From Halisarca cf. caerulea (taxonomy: Eukaryota; Porifera; Demospongiae; Chondrillida; Halisarcidae): 64,000 bases of DNA. The notes under the pieces are model-generated. The model was given only the letters and a program-made list of their open reading frames with translations, had not been told where the DNA came from and did no database searches. Below, in pieces: positions 22,354-34,349 of this stretch (its first letter is position 1; each line of letters opens with the position of its first letter). The position numbers and the translations under genes are program-made. The stretch is from the NCBI GenBank assembly GCA_963170055.1, contig CAUJGJ010000397.1, positions 10,166,801 to 10,230,800 on the forward strand, in the 5' to 3' direction.

Positions 22354-22406
<53 letters not shown>

Positions 22407-22582
22407 ATGCGTACACACACACTGAAATAATTACAGAAATTTGTAAAAATGGAGGGCATAGCACTCACAGAGCATAAAGAATAGTGACTATGCTAAGGCA
22501 TATACACAAACACTATGACATGTATATGCGTAGACACAAAGAGACATGTACACATGACATACACACACACTCAAACATACAC

Positions 22583-22617
<35 letters not shown>

Positions 22618-22855
22618 CAGGGAGATGTACTTACATGTACATGACTTTACTTGGTGTTACAGTAACATAATAATGTTCAAAAAAGTACAAGTAAGACAAG
22701 AATGATACAATATAAACAGTCTAACCGTGTTGATCAATGATGCCATCGAAATACAAAATAGATGTCGGCTATCTTAAAAATGATAAGTAATCACTCAAGG
22801 CCATCATACACAGTGCAACATTGCAAGCAATAATTCCATGCAACCTGTGAACAAA
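21593..22855. repeat. Unique sequence with (CA)n arrays and a ~235-bp direct duplication
   Basis: 21600-22130 shows no clear gene. 22185-22330 and 22420-22565 are diverged direct copies (AAATTACAGAAA...AAAAATGGAGG...GCACTCACAG...AAAGAATAGTG), each ending in a CA-rich tail. CA arrays occupy about 22337-22400 and 22561-22619. Confidence 0.7.
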
Positions 22856-23064
22856 CAAGCGGTTCGAGTTTAAAAAACTCGTGGGCCACCTACCGCCCTG
22901 GAAACTCGAATCGCTTGGAAATCGGCGTTATTCACTAAAATAATATTTCGAAGAACTCTTCTGGTCTAAAAGACCCTTCACTGATAAAATCAGGAGCAAA
23001 CAAATGAATTTCACCGAAATATAGCCGAAAGATTTTGTACCGACTTCGCGTCCGCCATGTTGTT

Positions 23065-23099
<35 letters not shown>

Positions 23100-23174
23100 A
23101 CATCGTTCTGGACGTTCTGGACACTTCAGGTGAAAGTAAAAACAATATAGGGCCGCCTTCCAGCGGCCCAAAAA
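22856..23174 (+). mobile_element. Helentron-like repeat variant, copy 3
   Basis: The 5' inverted pair CAAGCGGTTCGAG...CTCGAATCGCTTG encloses a GGGCC/GCCCTGG block. The (TA)n core follows CCGCCATGTTGTTGACATATA, and the 3' hairpin is GGGCCGCC...GGCGGCCC-like followed by AAAAA. It has the same architecture as copies 1 and 2 with diverged sequence. It lies immediately upstream of the Harbinger-2 transposase start. Confidence 0.62.
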
Positions 23175-23787
23175 CAAGCAGTATGTTGCATGCAATCATC
23201 ATTAAAAATGGCTGGAGAGTGCTTTTTTCTATGTGCAGTTATTATAGCCATAATTATGAACAGAAGGAAACGAAGACATAGGAATAGAACAGTGTGGACC
23301 AGAGACTGGCTCAAGAATCGTAAAAGACATGGATCTGTCATACCATCATCTGCTGCAGGAATTGAGAGTTTCTGATTTAGCTTCTTACAGCAACTTCTTA
23401 AGAATGGATGTTTCGACTTTTGAAGAACTGGTGAGGGTTACAGCTCCTGCAATCACATATCAGGATACTAACAAACAAGATGCCATATCTCCAGGGGAGA
23501 GACTGGCTGTGACATTAAGATATTTGGCTACAGGTAAATATTGTGTACTGGGTGTATGAGTGATCATTAATGCCATGACAACTGTGTACATTATATTTGA
23601 TACCCAGGGGAAACATATACAAGCTTACAGTACATCTACAGAATACCTGCTCAATTGGAAAGATTATACCGGAAACATGTTTAGCAATCACAGAAGCACT
23701 CAAGGAATTTTTGCAGGTACAGTCACTGTGATTCAACGCCAAAACACCACCATAACTATAGCTAATTAATGGGAGAAATCATAATGC

Positions 23788-24150
23788 TAAAGGGTGTATA
23801 AAAACATTTAAAAATGGTACAAGGATGTAGGATTGACACGGGATCGTGTAAAAAGCCATTATCAAAAAAGGGATGCGGGATGTAGGAATTTGCACAGTGT
23901 GCACTCAGTCCAACTAAACTCCGTCTAGCCCTATACCTGTCTAGCCTCATGTATGTGTAGCCCTATGCTCGTCTAGCCCTATGCCTGTCTTGCTCTTTAC
24001 CCAACTAGCCCTGTACCGGTTTTGCAACTTACCCTTGTTCCAAGTGTTTTTGGAGAATCCTTTTTTGATAATGGCTTTTTGCACGATCCTGTGTCAATCC
24101 TACATCCTTGTACCATTTTTAAATGGTTTTTATACACCCTTGTTCGTGTG
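23788..24150. mobile_element. Foldback element with ~88-bp inverted arms
   Basis: The left arm (GGGTGTATAAAAACATTTAAAAATGG...CATTATCAAAAAAGG) is almost identical to the reverse complement of 24062-24150. The loop contains about six copies of a CTAGCCCTAT-CCTGT-type 16-18-mer. It lies in an intron of Harbinger-2. A related arm fragment is seen near 5966. Confidence 0.7.
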
Positions 24151-24920
24151 GTTTTTCCTTTTATAGCGAAAAGGTTGCTTGAATAGGTTTCCACTGCAGT
24201 TGAGAAGGAACACGATCAAATCTTGTAAGATAAAGAAACTAGAAATTTATGCAGTTACCTGACTAATATCAATGTACCCATCTAGAAACAAATGATCGAA
24301 CAAAAAGAGCGCTGAAGTTGATAATCATCGAAGTGCAGACCTTGTGTACGTACATGTATGTCTAGTCTCGCACAGCCATTTCGCTGATCCGAAAATGGCT
24401 GATCTGGCGAATGTATGGGATTTGCCTATTAATTTTTTTCTTGCTTTAGAATTGTAGGTGTTGCTTCAAAACCTACAAAAGGCACTTCGCGCTAACGATC
24501 GGAGCTCACTGGCAAAAGATGAGACCTCTGGACCTTTCGTGGCGACCTGTAGCCCAGTTCGAAAAAACGACGAGAATAATAATAAGAATAAGAATCTTAA
24601 AATGGTACTGGTGTTGCGTAACTATACATTTTCATCTAAAATTTCAAAGTTCTTTGAAGAAATTGGCCTACGAAGGGTTTTAACTACTTCATCTTATAGC
24701 TAGTGTGTCAAAAGGCACCAATATCACTTTTAAATGCTACTAACTGTACTGCATTGTTAGTTTTCAGACGAAAACAAAATTTTCACTAATGTATGGTGGC
24801 CATGTTTATCCGTGTCAATCCTACATATGGAGTACTACCGTACTCCATAATAATGATCACAAAATTTATCAGTTCCTTTGATCTGTGCTTGCAGTAGCAA
24901 TTGCCTTGTAACCTCATGTA
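24151..24920. other. No gene recognised
   Basis: Lies between the foldback element and the 3' end of the MADF-BESS gene. No clear coding exon, array or transposon ends were found. Confidence 0.4.
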
Positions 24921-26912
24921 TTATGGGCCATCGAAACGCTCATCTTGGTTAGTGTGGGAAATATCTGTTGAGCTTGTGCTGCTGCGTCGGGATGTTATAT
25001 ATCCCCAGTTAACATCCAAAGGTTGACAGTGAGTGTGGCTTGGAGGGGTGCTTTGCCAGCCAACTGTTGTAGTGGGAAGATGCCAATGGATTTGGACTGG
25101 AGATGCATTTGGCATTTGAGGTGGCTGCTGGTTGAAAGAATGAAATAGTGCACTTTGTATGCTAAACTTGACCATGCGTTTGGCATTACAATCAGTAATT
25201 GATTTTAGTTCACATGCCACATATTCACCAAATATATCATCAGCATCTCTTGTTGATGATCCAGTCTTCGTTGCATTTGCACTTTGTTCCATGCAATCAA
25301 TGACCTTTAGTAAAAGTTAATCCTCATTATCTTGTACTCTCTTGGGAGGCCTTTTTCCTTTGCTACCTGTTGGCCTTTTTGTGGACTGAGTTTCTTCAGA
25401 GCTCTTTGACTCTGAACAACTAGGCTCAAGTTGGTCATCAACAAGAATTTCTTCATTGTCTTCCTAAAAGATATAGCAACATATAATATAAAAATAAATA
25501 GAATTGCTCAATATGTATTAATACAACCTGCAATTCACTTTCTATAGGTACCTACCCAGGACAGAAGAAGAGTGGGTGACCATTGCGAACAGTTTTGACT
25601 CACAGTGGCAGTTCCCACAATGCATAGGAGTAATGGATGGGAAACACGTTCTTATAAAGCCCCCACCAAATAGTGGATCATTCTTCTTTAACTACAAGCA
25701 CAGTTTTAGTATTGTGCTGTTAGCTCTAGTTGATGCTGACTACAAGTTCTTGTATGTGGATGTGGGATGCAATGCCAGAGTAGCTGATGGTGGTGTGTTC
25801 AAAAATAGTACACTCTTCACCGCCCTGGAAGAAAACAAACTGGCACTACCATCTCCTAAACCCATAGTGGAAAATGGACGATCAGTCTCCTACATGATTG
25901 TGGCCGATGATGCCTTTCCACTTAAAGAGTACTTACAAAAGCCCTACAGCCAATTGGGCTTAACCAAACAAAGGCACATTTACAATTACAGATTGAGCCA
26001 AGCTCGCAGAATTGTAGAAAATGCCTTCGGAATATTATCCAATAGATTCAGAGTGTTTATGCCACCAATGGGATTGTCGCCAGAAAAAGTTGAGATGATT
26101 GTGATTGCATGTTGCATGCTTCATAACTTCTTGCATTCAAGGTCAAACAACACCTATACACCACCCGGAAGTCTGGACACTGAGAGTGATGTTACCCATG
26201 CAGTAACACTGGGTCAGTGGCAACATGGACCACAACCGCAGGGTCTAATTGCAATCGAAAGACAAGGCAGCAATCACCATTCAAATGCAGCCAAAGAAAC
26301 AAGAGACTACTTGTGCAGCTATTTCAACTCTGATGTCGGGTTGGTATCATGGCAAGATGCTATGGAATAAGCATGTAGTCAAATTTTATTAAATACCCAT
26401 AAGGTCTGTGGACTTGTGTCGGTGACCTAAGTATAGTGGTGTGTATTATCATTTGCCTGAATTATTTACCTCCAAATTGGATTGAGTGGACCGTGCTGTA
26501 GTATGGTCATCCAAGAAAGTCAAGCTATCATAGTGCCGCCATTTGCTTTTGTACAACTCATCTGTACCTGCCCCTGATTTTGATGTGTTAGTCTTCTGTC
26601 TTTCACTGGAATACTGGGTGTGAAGGCTTCTAATCTTCTTCTTTACTTCATTCACTGAAACAGAGGGATAGAATAGGAGCACTCATCAGTATAGACACTA
26701 CTACATTCACGTTAATAGCACAAGATTGAGTCTGCACTTGTTATCTTACCTGAAAATCCTGTTAAAGCAGAAATTTCAGTAAGGGCTTTACTTCTTTCAT
26801 CCCTGTTATGATTACCCTTATGCTTAACATTGTATAAGTAGGGTTTGTCCTCATAGAAGTCGATTAAAGCCGCATTCACAATATGCCGCAGGGTATCGCG
26901 GTTCTGGAAACG
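24921..26912 (-). pseudogene. MADF-BESS accessory gene (MADF-1), one in-frame stop
   Basis: Exons on the - strand: about 26912-26750 (LRHIVNAALIDFYEDKPYLYN, MADF start), 26654-26470 (VKKKIRSLHTQYS...YKSKWRHYDSLTFLDD, MADF end) and 25463-24921. Splice phases agree. The last exon has a Lys/acid-rich linker and a BESS-like helix pair (ADDIFGEYVACELKSI...MVKFSIQSALF). A TAA at 25317-25319 interrupts the linker. MADF-BESS proteins bind DNA through MADF and contact partners through BESS. Next to a Harbinger transposase, the expected role is the Myb-type partner that brings transposase to the termini and into the nucleus (inference). The transposase catalytic exon lies antisense within intron 2. Confidence 0.78.
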
Positions 26913-27214
26913 GCATCACATGACGCATCAGCTGCCGCCCACACTCGTGTTCACAAAGTTAACGGTCGCAGATAGAAGAGAAATGAGCAGCAGCAGTAGT
27001 GATGACGACCTCGAAACAACTCTTACGCATGTGGGACATGTCCATAAACTTAAAATCTCAGTGGAGGCGCCAATTAGAAAGAATTTCGCGACTTTAGATG
27101 GCTTTGTGATGAAATGTCATGTGACCAGTCCGTGACTTAGGAAAATGTTGCTGTACACATAAAGATTCCAAAACAGCCTTATATGATATGTTAAAACGGC
27201 AAGATCGACAGTTA

Positions 27215-27549
27215 TTCCAGTCAAACGGCCCATTATTGCTGAAGCAGATAATGTTGTCACATTCACGAAGGCCACTATTGCTTTGCACAATTTCCTTCGG
27301 ATCCGCGAATCATCAACATATTGCCCAGCAGGATTCTCAGATGGAGAGGATGCAGACAGGAATGTTAAGTGAGGTGGCTGGAGGGACGAAGTGGAGAGTT
27401 CTAATGGTGGTATGGTAGGCATTGGTCGCTCAAGCTCCAATATGCATACCTTGAATGCAGCCACAAACCGTGATGCTTTTCGGGAGTATTTCAACAGTCC
27501 ACAAGGCTCTGTTAGTTGGCAGTTTACGCATGTGAGGCGTACCAGCTGA
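27215..27549 (+). pseudogene. Harbinger transposase C-terminal fragment (Harbinger-3)
   Basis: An open stretch reading RPIIAEADNVVTFTKATIALHNFLR, then a Gly/Glu-rich linker, then NRDAFREYFNSPQGSVSWQ to a stop near 27549. This is the last 110 or so residues of a DDE_Tnp_4 transposase. Its catalytic part is missing to the left, where 26920-27200 shows no transposase similarity. It is paired with the intact MADF-2 gene downstream on the other strand. Confidence 0.72.
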
Positions 27550-27760
27550 ATGATTACAAATGATTGACTCTCATATTTCTTATATGCAACTATATTTTAT
27601 TCTTAATTCCATATATATTGCATGCATGCAATTATGACATTTCATCTTAGTACATTGCATGCACTATTACTAATTATAATATTTGGTTGAAAGGGTAGTC
27701 TAATGACAAATTGAATATTAAGAATACATAATCATGAAATCAATATGAAGTTGCATAAAG

Positions 27761-29020
27761 TTAGGTTTCTTCTGAGAACTCTGTGTCAAATAGCAGGGAA
27801 GAGATCTTAATTTTCACCATTTCACGCTGGCGTGCTGGAAGGCGGCGAAGAGTGCCTGCAACCTGCTCACCAAATACAGCCTCCTGGTCCTTGGCCTCCC
27901 TATTCTGCTGCCTCCCTTGTAGGTCCTTCAGGCTGTTCAGGATAGCTTCATCCACTTCATTATCCTTGTCTTTCTTCCTTTTTGATGGTGGCTTCCCTGA
28001 ATCAATTGAACTGGACAATGTGGTTACTATTACAGTAGGACCTGCCGTAGGACTGGTTGTGGAAGCAGACTTGTCCACTGATGTCGCAGTATTATCCATC
28101 GATGTAGAACTATGGAGCAAAGAGAATGTGTATGTCGGCAGCTATTATTACAGTATCAGAATATTGGGAGTCCATCAAATTGACAAATTGAATGTATTTA
28201 TACCTTGAAGTTGGAGGGTCATCTGTCAGAGGAGATTCCACATCTTCAATGATGCTTTCTTCAGCTGACGATTCCACAGGACTGAAGTTACTACTGGTCC
28301 TGTATACAGAGGGTATGGGAATAACTTCAGGAATGCTTTGGCATAGTACATATATTTACAACTTACACGCGATGGCGGATGGAATCAATCAAAAATGTTA
28401 AAAGCTGGTAAAGCTTCCACCCAGATTTGTATGCTGGATCCCCACTTCTGACATCAGTGACTTTCTTGTGCTCCTTCACAAACCTATCTCTATCTCTGAT
28501 ATTCTTCCACTTCTTTTGACATTCTTCCACAGTTAAACCCGTCTGCTCAAGAAGTTATAATAATAAGTACTGATTTTGTGTCCCTTTGAGTTGTTTGTAC
28601 CATTATTATTCAAATCAAGGAATAACATGATGAAAAAGAATGCCTCGGACACAGGATTGACCTACGTTGCATGGCTTGGTTTCACCATTTAGTGCAACGC
28701 GGGGTCCTGGCAAGGCAAAGAAAAAGAGGTGGGTAACCAGGCCTATACTAGTAAGCAAATTTCAATGGTATACACAGGGACAGAATGATGAGTACTTATT
28801 ATCCAAAAATATGTACTAAATCAGGTACTCACTAAGCAAGTTTCACAGTGATTGTATAAAGAAGATCTACTACCATCTGTGCTGCTATAGTGTAGTGACT
28901 CACCTTTTTCGCTAACTCCTTCCATGTATTCTCTCTAGCACCTGAATCCTTGTAGTTATTGTGCCCAAACTTCCATAGAATAGGGAACTCTCGCACTGCT
29001 TTGACCAAAGCCTCATTCAT
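27761..29020 (-). CDS. MADF-BESS accessory gene (MADF-2), intact four-exon model
   Basis: ATG at 29020. Exons 29020-28904, 28542-28367, 28299-28204 and 28109-27761 join with consistent phases to give 245 residues. MADF domain: LVKAVREFPILWKFGHNNYKD then WKELAKK, CQKKWKNIRDRFVKE and SGWKLYQLLTFL. An acidic/Ser-Thr linker and a Lys-rich block (SKRKKDKDNE, likely nuclear signal) follow, and a BESS motif ends it (AVFGEQVAGTLRRLP...MVKIKISSLLF). No stops or frameshifts, unlike MADF-1, and the sequence is clearly diverged from it. It probably belongs with the truncated Harbinger-3, though recruitment to a host function cannot be excluded. Confidence 0.82.
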
Positions 29021-29977
29021 TGCTAAACGTCTTCACACTCTCTGCTTCAGCTGTTGGCCGTGGTACGCGGGCAACAAGGTCTGACTCTGTGAGACTAGCT
29101 ATTCTACACGTAACCATATACCTTCACGGAAATCCTTCAAAATCAACTGCTCGGCAACACATTTTTGGTGCTAATGCAAAAGTATGGACTTGTTCTGACT
29201 CCTTGTCTCTTAGGGAACTCTTTCGATCCATTTATCATCATTTTACAGTCAGGAAAAAAGCTTGCCTTTGTCGTGGCAAAGCGGAAAAGTTAAATAGATT
29301 CAACTCTTGCGTTTTGTGTGCGGCGCAGTAAACGTTGTGATGAATTGATAACGTATCATGTTCAGAATATGACACACTGCTTGCCGCTTCCGCAACGCGT
29401 GGCAATGTGGCATATTGTGAACGCGGCTCAACTCCTCAACTTTCTCTGTACTCCAAGATCCAGCCATTTTGTTCAACCAAATGATGACTCAGCTAGCAAA
29501 TTAATGAAATTCATGGACAGTCCTTTTGATGTGGTCATGCAAGAAGTTCCACAGAATAGAAAGTGTTTCTGTCTGCAACATCTTGCAACATGTTGCATGG
29601 AGCAATTATTTCCATCATGCACAGTGCAACTTTCTTGCGTGCAATTATCGCATGCAAGAAGGTTGCACTGTATGATGGGCTTCATTATGACCACACAGGG
29701 TATGCAATAACAGATTTACCTTTCCGTGGTATACAAAATTAAGATAAAGTTCCTTTTAACTCTAGTAGAAGTGGAAAGTGCAAACAAGTCCTTTTGGCGT
29801 ATTCTCCCTAATTCAACAATTGCCCCCTAGTCAGCAAGTGAATAACAATTCCCTACAAAAGAAGCCTAAAATAGATAAAAAAAAGCCCAACCAAAGAATC
29901 ATAGGAACAGTACGTGTAACTCACCAATATTCTTCGCGCAACACACATTGTTGCTCTATGTGATGAACAATCTAATC
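29021..29977. other. No convincing gene
   Basis: A + strand frame at 29385-29440 reads WHIVNAAQLLNF, similar to the first MADF helix of MADF-1 (LRHIVNAALIDF), but lacks the rest of the domain; it may be a duplicated Harbinger end. Nothing else was recognised. Confidence 0.35.
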
Positions 29978-29981
29978 TTAA

Positions 29982-31926
29982 AGGACCACTGACACCTTCA
30001 GACAACCTGGCTCAAATCGCGAGAGTATCCTCTAAAACCAGCGAAAATCGTAATAAAAGTTGTTTGTGAGCTTTCGTTAACGAGAAAATCGCTCACTTCC
30101 AGTAAGATCGCCTGAAAATTCCGCCATTTTGGTTGTGACGTCACAGTGGGAACTGGTTTACATTAGCGCTATAGTGTTTACATATTAAAACCTCTACATT
30201 TGGGAACAAAATTGCTCAAAACTACTCACAAGGAACAATGTCACAAAGCTGAGTAGCTGGAGAGTGCAGCGGAAGACTTTGTGAAGGAGAACCTGTGCAA
30301 AAATTCCAAAAAGGGGCTTATCTCAGAACCAAAATTGCCAAGACTCATCAATGTACACCAGGCAGACTGGACTTTGCCAACCAGCAACTCAGCACTATGC
30401 AGCCTGCACTTCAAAATGGAAGTGTAGAACTCGAAAACTGTGCTGTAGAAATAGATAGGATTGTCTTGATGAGAGCTGGCTTTCAAATAAGATGCAAGAA
30501 AACCATTTGCTTGTGGATAAATGTGCTGGCTACCATTTCTCTTGGTCTGTATTGATACAGCTGTGCAGCAACTTTTGTAATGACCTCCCCTCAACTCACA
30601 CACACTTCAGTGCAATCATTAGCATGTTCTGTTTGGAATCCATTCTACATATTAGACAACAGAACTCCAGCTGAAGTTTTACTGACTGAGACTCGTGATG
30701 TAATGTCATTAACTTCAAAGATTTCCAAACAACTAAGGAATAGAGCAAGTCACTGATATTCAATGAAATCCAGCATCAGTTTTCAAACACCCGATAGCTT
30801 GCCTCCCTTTTCAGAAGTGAATATGAGGAGCCAAACAAGACAAGACCACAGACAGCTAAATTACATATACTGACATCTTGTAATTTGGAGCTGGAGATAC
30901 CTGGGCAAGCACAAGGGAGTGGTGCTACTCTCCTGTGCACTCCCCATGTGCATGACTCAGCCATCAAGTTAGCAAACAATTAATTAAATTTTCGGTTGCA
31001 ATTGGTGTATGTTGGTACATCTGACAGTGTATACTACGCATGCAATATGAAGTTCTGAACCATAATGCATACTAAACAGAACAAATTTATGCTCCACTGC
31101 AACGTTTATATTAGCTATGTAAGGGTGATTGATGCTTCGCAATGGCCTTCAGTTTCAACACACATTGTCATCACTATATTATATCAAATTAGAAATGTAC
31201 GAGGTTTGGTACTGCATAGGATACGACACCATGCAAAATTATGGATGTAATCATGACATATTTGAAATGTTGCTCGTTCCCAGACCTAGCTTCAGATGCA
31301 GTCCAACAACAGGTGTCTTGACGTATAATTTACTGAGTCATTTCATCATCATTCTGACGAATTTCCCGACACCAAACAAACACGCACTGCAATGTACTGC
31401 ATGAACATCTACGTACAAGAAACAGAAAAGAATCGATAGCGTACTCTATACCAGGTACTATTAAGTTGATGAACTTGTTCGCTGTCTTCAGAATCTTCGT
31501 CTGAATCGTCATTTTCTTCTTCACTGCAGTCGTCCTCGCCATTGGTGCTGCTCGTATTGGTACTGTCCTACCCCTTGCTTTTCAACTATCCCTTCGTAAT
31601 ATCCATAAGTATGTTCTTCTTTGTCAGTAAAGTGAATTTTAAGCTTATTGTAAGACGTACCCGAGCAGTACAGACTGATTTCTCCTTCGCGCTTGCTATC
31701 AAACATACATAAGTTGCTCAACCGGTTCCCACTGTGATGTCACACCACCCTTCGACACTGTTCACCGGAATACCGCAACTCGCCCACGCATTAATTGGAT
31801 TTTGATCACCTTTTAACCACTGTAACTCCCCCACCAAATGTGGGGGTGCACTAAGATTGGTATCAAATTGTATCATTTTTTATACTTCTTCATATATCAA
31901 AAAACTGTGTAGGTGTCAGTAGCCCT
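29982..31926. mobile_element. Kolobok/T2-like DNA element with THAP remnants
   Basis: The ends AGGACCACTGACACCTTCA and, reverse-complemented, AGGGCTACTGACACCTACA match at 16 of 19 positions, flanked by TTAA (29978-29981, 31927-31930). TTAA followed by AGGRR is the T2/Kolobok signature. A second inverted pair lies inside (GTGACGTCACAGTGGGAAC near 30136; GTGACATCACAGTGGGAAC on the other strand near 31735) and includes a CRE-like TGACGTCA. A + strand frame at about 30340-30430 reads ADWTLPTSNSALCSLHF, like the end of a THAP DNA-binding domain, followed by a stop. The - strand exon at 31720-31530 plus an acidic stretch (SEEENDDSDEDSEDSE) resembles the N-terminus of the ballast-like accessory proteins (weak). 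No catalytic domain remains. Confidence 0.75.
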
Positions 31927-32437
31927 TTAAACAAATCAAATCTTCAATAAATATCTCTAAAAGTGTAAATAGTAGCTATTTTAATACAACACTGACTGCA
32001 TTAAGGCTATGGAAAGTATCTATGAAGGAAATTTCTTGTCGATAGCAAACCAACATTTCACACTTGGCAGATTCATAGATTCCCCTACTTTAGTCACGTG
32101 ATAAAGCGATTACGTAAGTCTAAGAATCATACGTAAGAATTATTATGCTAAAAACCGTTACGTACTCAAACACAGAGTAATCGAATCGCTCCTTTTTGTG
32201 CGTATTTTCACTCTATTGGTGTAAGAGTTTTTTATATTGGTTTGAACCTTGCACACCAATTTCTAACATTGTATCTCACACTTACACATCGTCATATACA
32301 TATACGTATAATATGTACTATAAATGAGAATATTGTGTGAAATATACAATGTTTATACTCCACAATCATGTACCCCATGTATGCATATAATATACTGTTG
32401 CACTAACATACCTTTTATTAATGCACTAAAATTGTAC

Positions 32438-32441
32438 ACAT

Positions 32442-32506
<65 letters not shown>

Positions 32507-32660
32507 CACTCACATCTGTGTGCAAGAATATGTAAAATCTACGATTATACTACACAATCACCCCACACATACATATAATATACTGTTGCACTATCATACC
32601 TTTTTCTACTGCAATATACACTGTACACACAAACACACACACACAATACACACACACACA

Positions 32661-32752
<92 letters not shown>

Positions 32753-32775
32753 CACACACATACATGCGGGCACAC

Positions 32776-32822
<47 letters not shown>

Positions 32823-32845
32823 CACACACATACATGCGGGCACAC

Positions 32846-32899
<54 letters not shown>

Positions 32900-33033
32900 A
32901 CACACACACATATATATACATATATGTAAAATATACAGAGTTTATACACCGCAACCACCCCACATACTCATACACTAACATACCTTTTCTTACTACGCTA
33001 CATCCATACACACAACAACAAACAAACACACAC
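32438..33033. repeat. Cluster of (CA)n microsatellites with a duplicated flank
   Basis: CA arrays at about 32438-32505, 32626-32755 and 32766-32910. The latter contains a direct duplication of ACATGCACACACATACATGCGGGC. The unique text between arrays (ATATGTAAAATCTAC..., CCTTTTCTACTGC...) is itself repeated at about 32330-32430, 32515-32620 and 32920-33010, so array plus flank expanded together. Confidence 0.9.
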
Positions 33034-33870
33034 ACATAGCACATAGATATCCTTGTCCAACTTGGCCCAGAGTTGTCTGGGATGCCTTAAGGCTATCCTG
33101 GGATTCTTGGACATACCGGGATATCCTTACATAGGGCTTCCTGGATGTTTAGGATCAACACAATACTCAATGTGCAAACACTTGTGGACACCTAGCAAAT
33201 TAAATTGAGGTAATGAATTTATTTGCTTATTTTCAAGTCTGAAGTATAGATCGCTGGATAGTCCTAAGTACGAGTGCACACCATTGCAAATTAAACGGAA
33301 GCAATGAGTTCATTTGTTTATTTTCAAGTCTGAAGTATAGATCGCTGGATAGTCCTAAGTACGAGTGGACACCCTTGCAAATGGAAGCAATGAGTTCATT
33401 TGTTTATTTCCAAGTCTAAAGTAAATATCTCTGGATAGTCCTAAGTACGTACACACATTAATGGATGGCTGAAAAGTCAAGTCCAGAGTATCCTGGGATA
33501 CTTGGGACAATCCCAGGATAGTCCTAAGTACACACACTAATGGATGGCTGAAAAGTCAAGTCCGGAGTATCCTGGGATACTTGGGACAATCCCAGGATAG
33601 TCCTAAGTACACACACTAATGGATGGCTGAAAAGTCAAGTCCGGAGTATCCTGGGATACTTGGTACAATCCCAGGATAGTCCTAAGTACGCACAGTAATG
33701 GATGGCTGAAAAGTCAAGTCCGGAGTATCCTGGGATACTTGGGACAATCCCAGGATAGTCCTAAGTACGCACAGTAATGGATGGCTGAAAAGTCAAGTCC
33801 GGAGTATCCTGGGATACTTGGGACAATCCCAGGATAGTCCTAAGTACACACAGTAATGGAAGTGATAATG
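33034..33870. repeat. Minisatellite: 79-bp unit x5 preceded by a related ~83-bp unit
   Basis: The unit start ATGGATGGCTG recurs at 33461, 33540, 33619, 33698 and 33777 with a truncated one at 33856, exactly 79 bp apart. Each unit contains the inverted pair TATCCTGGGATAC...ATCCCAGGATA. Upstream (about 33195-33400) a different unit of about 80-83 bp (GCAATGAGTTCATTTGTTTATTTTC...GGATAGTCCTAAGTACGAGTG) is repeated about three times and shares GGATAGTCCTAAGTAC. Confidence 0.92.
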
Positions 33871-34349
33871 TGAGTAGAAAGACCTGTTTTGTATGGATAT
33901 GAACACCACGCAGTTATAGATGAAGTAATTGCAGACGAACCTAATAGTTTAAGCATGTGTACTGTCTATATAGTTAAGCTGTGCATGTGTGTTAGAATAT
34001 AATTGGTACGTTCATACTAGTCCTCTTGAAGAATGTCAGCTTAAACGGGCCTCTTGTGTGGGGATGTTCTTGGCAGTCTGTAGGGGTTTGATGGAGCTAC
34101 TTGAAGTATTGGCTACCCATTCAAGTTTAGTTACTATAGCCACATGTACGTACATACTTACAGAGGTGACTCTGTGGTCTTCATAGTCACTAATGCTTAT
34201 ATACATGCAGCTTTGCAAGCTTTTGTGATAATGCCACATTTCCCTCTTGTCCCTCAAGGACCACTGCCTTTTCAAATGAATAGTGTTACACAATAATAAA
34301 TATCTATAATTTATACACTGCAGCAAAGAAACAGATTGCACCATATCAA
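33871..34349. other. No gene recognised
   Basis: Possibly intron or 3' region of the DUF3987 gene on the - strand; no convincing exon seen. Confidence 0.35.

Larger units (their letters stand above)
23208..26370 (+). pseudogene. PIF/Harbinger transposase (Harbinger-2), split and frameshifted
   Basis: Exon 1 from the ATG at 23208 (…VWTRDWLKNRKRHGS…) has an indel near 23338 and continues in another frame (YHHLLQELRVSD...DVSTFEELV...LRYLAT) to a GT donor at 23534. A short exon, 23631-23715, reads GKIIPETCLAITEALKEFLQ with matching phase. The main exon, about 25550-26370, carries EEEWVTIANSF, FPQCIGVMDGKHV (first D), DGGVFKNSTLF, VADDAFPL (second D) and QARRIVENAFG (E), and ends SDVGLVSWQD. The 1.8-kb intron holds a foldback element, and the main exon lies antisense inside an intron of the MADF-BESS gene. 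The exon 3 acceptor is one base out of the expected phase. The main catalytic exon itself is undamaged. Confidence 0.82.

Noticed and set aside
24360..24720. Possible SINE because of CAGTTCGAAAA resembling a Pol III B box
   Set aside because: No matching A box at the right distance, no second copy and no poly-A or simple tail with duplication.
30241..30603. 120-codon - strand frame in the T2-like element
   Set aside because: It is antisense to the THAP-like segment and has no recognisable motif.
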